36,298 nt of DNA from Acidobacteriota bacterium (GTDB lineage: Bacteria; Acidobacteriota; Holophagae; Holophagales; Holophagaceae), in contig JACQZU010000008.1 in NCBI GenBank assembly GCA_016213735.1, forward strand, positions 1 through 36,298, read 5' to 3'. The notes under the pieces are model-generated. The model did no database searches. It saw only the letters and a list, made by a program, of their open reading frames with translations, and had not been told where the DNA came from. Positions 31,758-36,298 of the stretch are shown piece after piece. The position numbers were made by a program, and so were the translations under genes. Within the stretch, counting starts at the first letter, position 1, and every line of letters starts with the position of its first letter.

Positions 31758-32849
31758 TCAGCGGTGGATGTTCTGGTTCGGGTTCCGGGACCCCATTTCG
31801 TCCCACAGCCGCCGGAGGTTGTGGAGGCGCTCGGGGTAGTCCAGGCCTAGGGCTTCGTCCTCGGGGTCGAGGCCGCTGGGGTCCTCGATCCAATCCGCAG
31901 GGAATTCTGGAAAGACGTGGGCCAGGAGGGACCGGTCCAGGCCCCGGACGCTGAGGGTCCGTACCCCCGGCGTGTCCACCAGGGCCCCCCCATCCGTCGT
32001 CCGGAGCCAGCGGGCGGAGGTGGTGGTCTGGCGGCCCGTGCCGTACTTGGTCATCCCGCCGGTTCGAAGGTCTGCGTCCGGGATCAGCCGGTTCAGCAGG
32101 CGGCTCTTTCCGACGCCGCTGTGCCCGATCAGGACGACGGTACGGCCGGGAAGAAGGGCCTTGAGGGAATCGAGTCCCTGGTCCCGCTCCGCGCTGGTCT
32201 CCAGGATGTCCAGCCCCTGTTCCCGCAAGGGATCCAGTTCGGGAAGCTTGTCCCGGGGGTTGGCGAGGTCCCGCTTGGTCACGACGATCCGGAAGGCCAA
32301 CCCGGCATCCAGGGCCAGGCACTGGGCCCGCTCCAGAAGCCCCGGCCGGAGGGGAGGATCCAGGACCGCAGCGCAGACCCACAGTTCATCCGCGTTGGCG
32401 CAGATCAGCTGCCAGGGCTCCCGGTCGTCGATTCCGCCCCTGCGCAGGAGCGTTCGGCGGGGAAGGACGGCAACCACCTGGGCGACGGGGCCTGCGGCAT
32501 CCCGCCCCTCCCCAGGAGAGGAGAAGAAACGAACCCGATCTCCGCACACCAGGCGGACGCCCTTGAGCTTCCCGCTCAGGGCTGCCCTCAACTCGCTTCC
32601 ATCCTCGAGCTCAAGGTCCACCCAAAGGCTGTGGCGCTGCACCAGGGTGGCCTGGGGGAGGTGCACCCATGGGTCGGCATCGGGCAGGCGGAGCATCCCT
32701 TCCGGATCGTGGGCCTCGATCCGGGTCTGGAGGCGCTCCGTGCTCTGGTGGCGCCGCTTGCTCTCGGACTTGGTCTCCCGCACATAGGCTTCCCGGTGAT
32801 CCAGGTCCTGGGCGTTCCGGCTCTGCCCGAAGCGGAATTTCCGGGTCAT
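31758..32849 (-). CDS. rsgA: Ribosome small-subunit GTPase RsgA, zinc motif missing
   Basis: 363 residues. A circularly permuted GTPase that helps mature the 30S subunit. An OB-fold region (about 95-160) precedes the GTPase motifs in permuted order: VVTKRDL (G4), GHSGVGKSRLLNRLI (G1), GRQTTTS (switch I) and DTPGV (G3). The C-terminal domain normally has a C-x4/5-C-x-H-x5-C zinc site; here it reads FPEFPADWIEDPSGLDPEDEALGLDYPERLHNL and contains no cysteine. The first 80 residues form a charged extension. The ATG at 32849 overlaps the efpL stop, so the two are coupled. The open frame upstream is a shadow of efpL. Confidence 0.9.
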   Translation of the reverse strand: MTRKFRFGQSRNAQDLDHREAYVRETKSESKRRHQSTERLQTRIEAHDPEGMLRLPDADPWVHLPQATLVQRHSLWVDLELEDGSELRAALSGKLKGVRLVCGDRVRFFSSPGEGRDAAGPVAQVVAVLPRRTLLRRGGIDDREPWQLICANADELWVCAAVLDPPLRPGLLERAQCLALDAGLAFRIVVTKRDLANPRDKLPELDPLREQGLDILETSAERDQGLDSLKALLPGRTVVLIGHSGVGKSRLLNRLIPDADLRTGGMTKYGTGRQTTTSARWLRTTDGGALVDTPGVRTLSVRGLDRSLLAHVFPEFPADWIEDPSGLDPEDEALGLDYPERLHNLRRLWDEMGSRNPNQNIHR

Positions 32850-33424
32850 CAGGCCCTGCCCGCGAACTCCCCGGTCTCGGTGCTGACCTTCACCTTCTCG
32901 CCCTCCTTGATGAAGAGGGGGACCCGGACCTCGATTCCAGTCTCGAGCCGGGCGGGCTTGGTCACGTTTCCGCTGGCCGTGTCTCCCCGGGCGCCCGGCT
33001 CGGTGTAGGTGACGGCCAGTTCCACATGGGGAGGCAGCTGGAGCCCGATGGGATTCCCGTTGAATTTTTGGATCTGGATGACCAGGCCTTCGGTGAGGAA
33101 TCCGGCAGCGTTCCCCATCATGTCCGGCCCAAGGGTGTGGGTCTCGTAGCTTTCCTGGTCCATGAAGTGGGCGCCCTCTCCGTCGCTGTAGAGGTAGGAG
33201 GCCGGGCTGACGACGAGATCGGGTTCCTTGAACTTGTCTCCGGCCTTGAAGGTCTTGTCGAACACGGCCCGGGTAAGGAGGTTGCGCATCTTCAAGCGAA
33301 CCAGGGTTTGCCCTCCACGAGCCGTGGGGGTGGAGACTTCGACGTCGAGGCAGTGGAAGGGTGTGTCCTCGAACTCGAAATACATTTTTCGCTTGATCTC
33401 GATGGCCTCGATCAGGGACGCCAA
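32849..33424 (-). CDS. efpL: Elongation factor P-like protein EfpL (YeiP), TTG start
   Basis: 191 residues, the length of YeiP. EF-P proteins enter the E site of stalled ribosomes and help form peptide bonds at proline stretches. The acceptor loop reads STPTARGGQTL, like the SPTARGAATL of YeiP and unlike the PGKGxA loop of standard EF-P, so the tip residue is Arg. The three domains follow (VYxDGEGxHFMDQESYE-like block, GNPIGLQLPPHVELAVTYTEPG, and TGIEVRVPLFIKEGEKVKVSTETGEF). I chose TTG at 33424: GAGGTGG lies just upstream, and it aligns with the YeiP N-terminus (EIK at the same distance), whereas the ATG at 33481 adds a Pro/Gly-rich stretch. Confidence 0.88.
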   Translation of the reverse strand: MASLIEAIEIKRKMYFEFEDTPFHCLDVEVSTPTARGGQTLVRLKMRNLLTRAVFDKTFKAGDKFKEPDLVVSPASYLYSDGEGAHFMDQESYETHTLGPDMMGNAAGFLTEGLVIQIQKFNGNPIGLQLPPHVELAVTYTEPGARGDTASGNVTKPARLETGIEVRVPLFIKEGEKVKVSTETGEFAGRA

Positions 33425-33479
33425 TTGCCACCTCGTTGCTGGGCCCCCGGGGCGCGGACCGGCTCCGGGCGGAAGGGCC

Positions 33480-33485
33480 ATTCTA
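33480..33485 (-). promoter_or_regulatory. Likely -10 box of efpL-rsgA
   Basis: TAGAAT on the minus strand, about 56 bases upstream of the TTG start. The -35 region is not convincing. Confidence 0.4.
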
Positions 33486-33542
33486 GCGGGATGGGATGAT
33501 CCGCGGAGCAGGGGAAGTCCCGCCGCCCGTCCGCACCCGGAC

Positions 33543-33548
33543 TATAGT
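33543..33548 (+). promoter_or_regulatory. Likely -10 box of kinase gene 1
   Basis: TATAGT, 22 bases before the ATG, so the leader would be very short. It contains the palindrome GGGATATCCC at 33554-33563 (inside AATGG...CCATT), which could be an operator or a small hairpin covering the start. No good -35 or Shine-Dalgarno is visible. Confidence 0.4.
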
Positions 33549-33570
33549 GGAATGGGATATCCCTTCCATT

Positions 33571-34767
33571 ATGGCCCTCGACCCACTCAACATCGGCCGG
33601 TACCGCATCCTGCGACCCTTGGGTCAGGGCGCGATGGGGGTCGTGTACCTGGCGGAGGATCCGCTCCTCAAGCGCAACCTTGCCATCAAAGTGGTGAAGG
33701 CCGTTGGGGAAGCCCGGGACCTCGCCCTGGAGCGCTTCCAGCGCGAGGCGGAGATCAGCGCCAAGCTCAACCACCCCAACGTCGTGACGATCTACGATGT
33801 GGGGGAAGAGCCAGGAATGGGGCCCTTCCTGGCCATGGAGTACGTGGAGGGGTCGAGCCTCGCGCGGCTCATCCGGGATCGAAGCCTGGGGGTCGAAGCC
33901 AGCTTCAACATCCTCATTCAAGCCATGCGGGCTTTGCGGGCCGCCCATCGCTGCGCCATCGTCCACAGGGACGTCAAGCCGGAAAACATCCTCGTGGGTG
34001 AGGAGGGACGGGTCAAACTCATGGACTTCGGAATCGCCCGGACCATGTCCAGCACGCTCACGGGAAGCGGCGAGTTCCTCGGCTCCCCCGCCTATTCCGC
34101 CCCGGAGTTGCTGCGGGGCAACGAACCGACGCCCGCGTCGGACCGCTATGCCTTTGCGGCCTCGGCCTTTGAACTGCTCACGGGGCGCCTGCCCCATCCG
34201 GGCCCGAACGTGGCTGCGGTGATCACCCACGTGCTCCATGAGCCGCCGGCCATCCCCCCAGACATGAACGTGGAGCTTGCAGCGCTGTTCCGCCGGGGGC
34301 TGGCTCCCGATCCTGAGGACCGCCCCCAGACCCTGGTGGAATTCGTGGGCTCCCTGATCTCGGTCTACCCCATGTCCCCCCATGTCCGGGAACGGATCCA
34401 GGAACAGATGCGGCAGGACACCCAGACCCAGGACATCCTGCCCCAGCTCGCGCGGCCCGTGCCTTCCCGTCCGGCCACCACGACCGATCCCGGGGGGCGC
34501 GCCAGCCCAGCCTACCTGACAGAAAAGATGGAAACCCTCGGCGGACTCGCACAAACCGGCGCGTTGCGGATTCAACTGGACCACGCCCGGTCCTCCCAGC
34601 CGGACCCGCCCCTGACCCGGCCTGTGCCTTCTCGCCCCCCGGATGCCACGGCCACGGTGAGCTTGGGCCGGATGGTGAAGTGGGTGGTGGTGGTCGTCGT
34701 CATCAGCCAGCTGATCTGGTGGATTCTGGTCTATCTCGTGAACCGCAATGCAAGCCTGGTCCCCTGA
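33571..34767 (+). CDS. Membrane-anchored Ser/Thr protein kinase 1
   Basis: 398 residues. Hanks-type kinase with a Gly loop GQGAMGVV (18-25), ATP Lys40, alphaC Glu59, HRDVKPEN (132-139, catalytic Asp134), DFG (152-154), an activation segment with several Ser/Thr (TMSSTLTGSGEFLGSP) and APE at 177-179, so it should be active. After a Pro-rich linker a single transmembrane helix (VKWVVVVVVISQLIWWILVYLV) lies at the C-terminus with only a few residues beyond, so there is no outside sensor domain. The ATG at 33571 is chosen because the kinase fold begins at once; upstream frame to 33496 is not conserved. It is paralogous to the next gene. Confidence 0.93.
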   Translation: MALDPLNIGRYRILRPLGQGAMGVVYLAEDPLLKRNLAIKVVKAVGEARDLALERFQREAEISAKLNHPNVVTIYDVGEEPGMGPFLAMEYVEGSSLARLIRDRSLGVEASFNILIQAMRALRAAHRCAIVHRDVKPENILVGEEGRVKLMDFGIARTMSSTLTGSGEFLGSPAYSAPELLRGNEPTPASDRYAFAASAFELLTGRLPHPGPNVAAVITHVLHEPPAIPPDMNVELAALFRRGLAPDPEDRPQTLVEFVGSLISVYPMSPHVRERIQEQMRQDTQTQDILPQLARPVPSRPATTTDPGGRASPAYLTEKMETLGGLAQTGALRIQLDHARSSQPDPPLTRPVPSRPPDATATVSLGRMVKWVVVVVVISQLIWWILVYLVNRNASLVP

Positions 34768-34773
34768 GCCCCC

Positions 34774-35958
34774 ATGAGCCCATCCGAACGCACCATCGAC
34801 CGATATGTGCTCCGGGGGGCCCTGGGTCAAGGCGGGATGGGAATGGTCTACCTGGCCGAGGATCCCCTCCTCAAGCGAAAGGTGGCCATCAAGGTCGTCA
34901 AGGCCGAAGGAGCGGCGCGCGCCGAGGCCATGCAACGGTTCAAGACCGAGGCGGAGATCAGCGCCAAGCTCAACCACCCGAATGTCGTGACCATCCACGA
35001 CGTGGGAGACGAACCCGGGGTGGGCACCTGGATGGCCATGGAGTTCATCGAAGGGAAGAGCCTGGCCTCCCTGATCGACGAAAAGACCCTTGACCTGGAA
35101 GCCAGCATGCGGGTGCTCATCCAGGCCAGCCGGGCACTCCGGGCGGCCCACCGGCACGCCATCGTCCACCGGGACGTCAAGCCCGAGAACATCCTCCTGA
35201 CCACCGAGGGCCACGTGAAGCTGATGGATTTCGGCATCGCACGGACCATGGCCATGGAGCACCGGCTCACCGCGAACGGCGAATTCTACGGTTCACCCCC
35301 CTACACCGCCCCCGAGCTTCTGACGGGCCAGGAACCCACGCCCGCCTCGGACCGTTATGCCTTCGCGGCCACGGCGATGGAACTCTTGACGGGGGAACTG
35401 CCCCATCCCGGGGACAACCTCATGGGAATGCTCCAGCACATCCTCAACGAACCCCCGGTGATCCCTGCCGGATGCCCGGCCGAACTGGGCGCGGCCTTCA
35501 GCAAGGCCCTGGCCAGGGATCCGGACGATCGGCACGTCAACCTGGTGGATTTCCTCCGGGATGTTATCGAGGCTCTGCCCCTGCCGGAGGCCACCAAGGA
35601 GAGGCTCCTGGAGAGCCTTGCCCAGGGGGACCTTTCCGGGGATATCGTCCCCATCCGGAGGTTGCAGAAACGGGCAGGGGCGCCTCTCCAGCAGACCGCC
35701 CCCCCTCCCGCGGCCTTCACGGGGCCCATCGAGATCGGGCTCTCCCCACCAAGCCCCTCCGATCCGCGCCAGAATTCGGGTCGCTTCGAGGTTCCGGGGG
35801 ACGCGGCCGGGTCCTTTCCCCCGGCGTCCGCTGGCGGGGAGCCGTCGTTCTCGAGGCCTCAAGGGGCTTGGGGGCCGCGACGGGTGGCCTTGGTCGGGAT
35901 CCTGGCGATCCTCGGAATCCAGGTCCTTTGGCTGCTCTGGCTATTGTTGTTTGGGTGA
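34774..35958 (+). CDS. Membrane-anchored Ser/Thr protein kinase 2
   Basis: 394 residues, a tandem paralogue of the preceding kinase with motifs at the same residue numbers: GQGGMGMV (18-25), Lys40, HRDVKPENILL, DFGIARTM, YTAPELL. It starts six bases after the kinase 1 stop with no Shine-Dalgarno, so translation is probably coupled. The linker is longer and rich in Pro/Ser, and the end (RVALVGILAILGIQVLWLLWLLLFG) is one transmembrane helix that stops at the very C-terminus. The two kinases may phosphorylate each other or form a heterodimer; targets are unknown. Confidence 0.93.
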   Translation: MSPSERTIDRYVLRGALGQGGMGMVYLAEDPLLKRKVAIKVVKAEGAARAEAMQRFKTEAEISAKLNHPNVVTIHDVGDEPGVGTWMAMEFIEGKSLASLIDEKTLDLEASMRVLIQASRALRAAHRHAIVHRDVKPENILLTTEGHVKLMDFGIARTMAMEHRLTANGEFYGSPPYTAPELLTGQEPTPASDRYAFAATAMELLTGELPHPGDNLMGMLQHILNEPPVIPAGCPAELGAAFSKALARDPDDRHVNLVDFLRDVIEALPLPEATKERLLESLAQGDLSGDIVPIRRLQKRAGAPLQQTAPPPAAFTGPIEIGLSPPSPSDPRQNSGRFEVPGDAAGSFPPASAGGEPSFSRPQGAWGPRRVALVGILAILGIQVLWLLWLLLFG

Positions 35959-35959
35959 A

Positions 35960-35981
35960 GGGGGCCGTAGGCCGGGCCCCC
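35960..35981 (+). terminator. Hairpin after kinase 2
   Basis: GGGGGCC, an eight-base loop and GGCCCCC, followed by CATCACGATTGTTTATT. Likely transcription end of the kinase pair, although the T-run is interrupted. Confidence 0.5.
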
Positions 35982-36144
35982 CATCACGATTGTTTATTGA
36001 TTTATGGTGGGCACTAAGCTTCGATTGTATCTATCCTCCCTCCTCCGGCAGGGGGCACCCTCGCCTCGTCCCCGAATTCCCTTGTTCCAATGATCCTTTA
36101 TTGAGCCTATCCACCCGCATCCCAAATCTTCCTTTGGAGGCTGC

Positions 36145-36298
36145 ATGACATCCCAGTATCGTTCTCTTCTTTCCCTGCTCACGGTGTGTTTGGCGGGAGG
36201 GTCGCTGATGGCGGCGGCTCCGGATCGCGAGGACGTGGAGCGGAGGGTGAAGCCGTCGGCGGCGTCGTTCCGCCGGGAGATGACGAAGGAGTTGTCCA
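36145..36298 (+). CDS. Secreted protein, N-terminus only (cut by window edge)
   Basis: 51 complete codons. MTSQYRSLLSLLTVCLAGGSLMAAAPDRED is a signal peptide with a probable cut after MAA or AAA, then a charged stretch (VERRVKPSAASFRREMTKELS). GGAGG lies four bases before the ATG. The 160 bases upstream are clearly less GC-rich than their surroundings and probably hold its promoter. The family cannot be told from what is present. Confidence 0.65.
   Translation, partial: MTSQYRSLLSLLTVCLAGGSLMAAAPDREDVERRVKPSAASFRREMTKELS

Noticed and set aside
30773-31954. 393-codon plus-strand frame over the acyltransferase
   Set aside because: Shadow frame; the minus strand has the H-x4-E acyltransferase motifs.

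Overview
The window looks like chromosomal DNA of a high-GC Gram-negative bacterium. My best guess is an acidobacterium of the Holophaga/Geothrix type. The evidence is the base composition, the thrS-infC-rpmI-rplT-pheS-pheT order running on into a zapA/6S-like/rny block, lipoprotein and lipid A acyltransferase genes, tandem membrane-anchored Ser/Thr kinases, and promoter -10 boxes of the form TAGACT/TAGAAT. The taxon is inferred, not proven. I see no phage, IS, CRISPR or tRNA genes.

Bases 1-3374 are the unusual part. Five same-strand genes in a row (119-466, 638-1297, 1469-1927, 2124-3017, 3225-3374) encode proteins built almost only from a roughly 36-residue unit with the pattern LKTGLRGG...KDPPSGYNHNQRGL. 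They carry 3, 6, 4, 8 and 1 units, 22 in all. Each of the first four is followed by its own G-run/C-run hairpin terminator. All five are preceded by a nearly invariant 27-28-nt leader with a doubled Shine-Dalgarno. A TPR-repeat protein (3475-4554) follows immediately. No function is assigned. A multi-unit precursor-peptide or secreted/structural repeat-protein system is the leading idea, and any processing genes would lie left of base 1.

Bases 4865-8081 hold a tightly overlapped run of small envelope or unknown genes: a lipoprotein, small membrane proteins, a signal-peptide protein cut by an in-frame TAG, and a HEAT-like protein. Bases 8016-10077 hold a few more membrane proteins on both strands. 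Bases 10078-13017 encode a large putative lipoprotein with Ig-like domains and 14 RCC1 units, which is enough for two seven-bladed propellers.

Bases 13361-22315 are the conserved translation and division block: thrS, infC (apparently starting with AUU), rpmI, rplT, pheS, a short pheT, a ZapB-like coiled coil, zapA, a 6S-like RNA and rny. A DUF4286-like gene then converges on the minus-strand purH-alaS pair.

Bases 27131-30776 carry an outer-membrane-like protein, a small unknown protein, a short NuoG-like iron-sulfur protein with no other nuo gene nearby, a DCC thiol protein and a YiiX-like hydrolase. On the minus strand follow efpL (an EF-P paralogue), an rsgA without the usual zinc motif, and a lipid A acyltransferase family gene. 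Divergent from these are two tandem paralogous Ser/Thr kinases, and the window ends inside a secreted protein gene at 36145.
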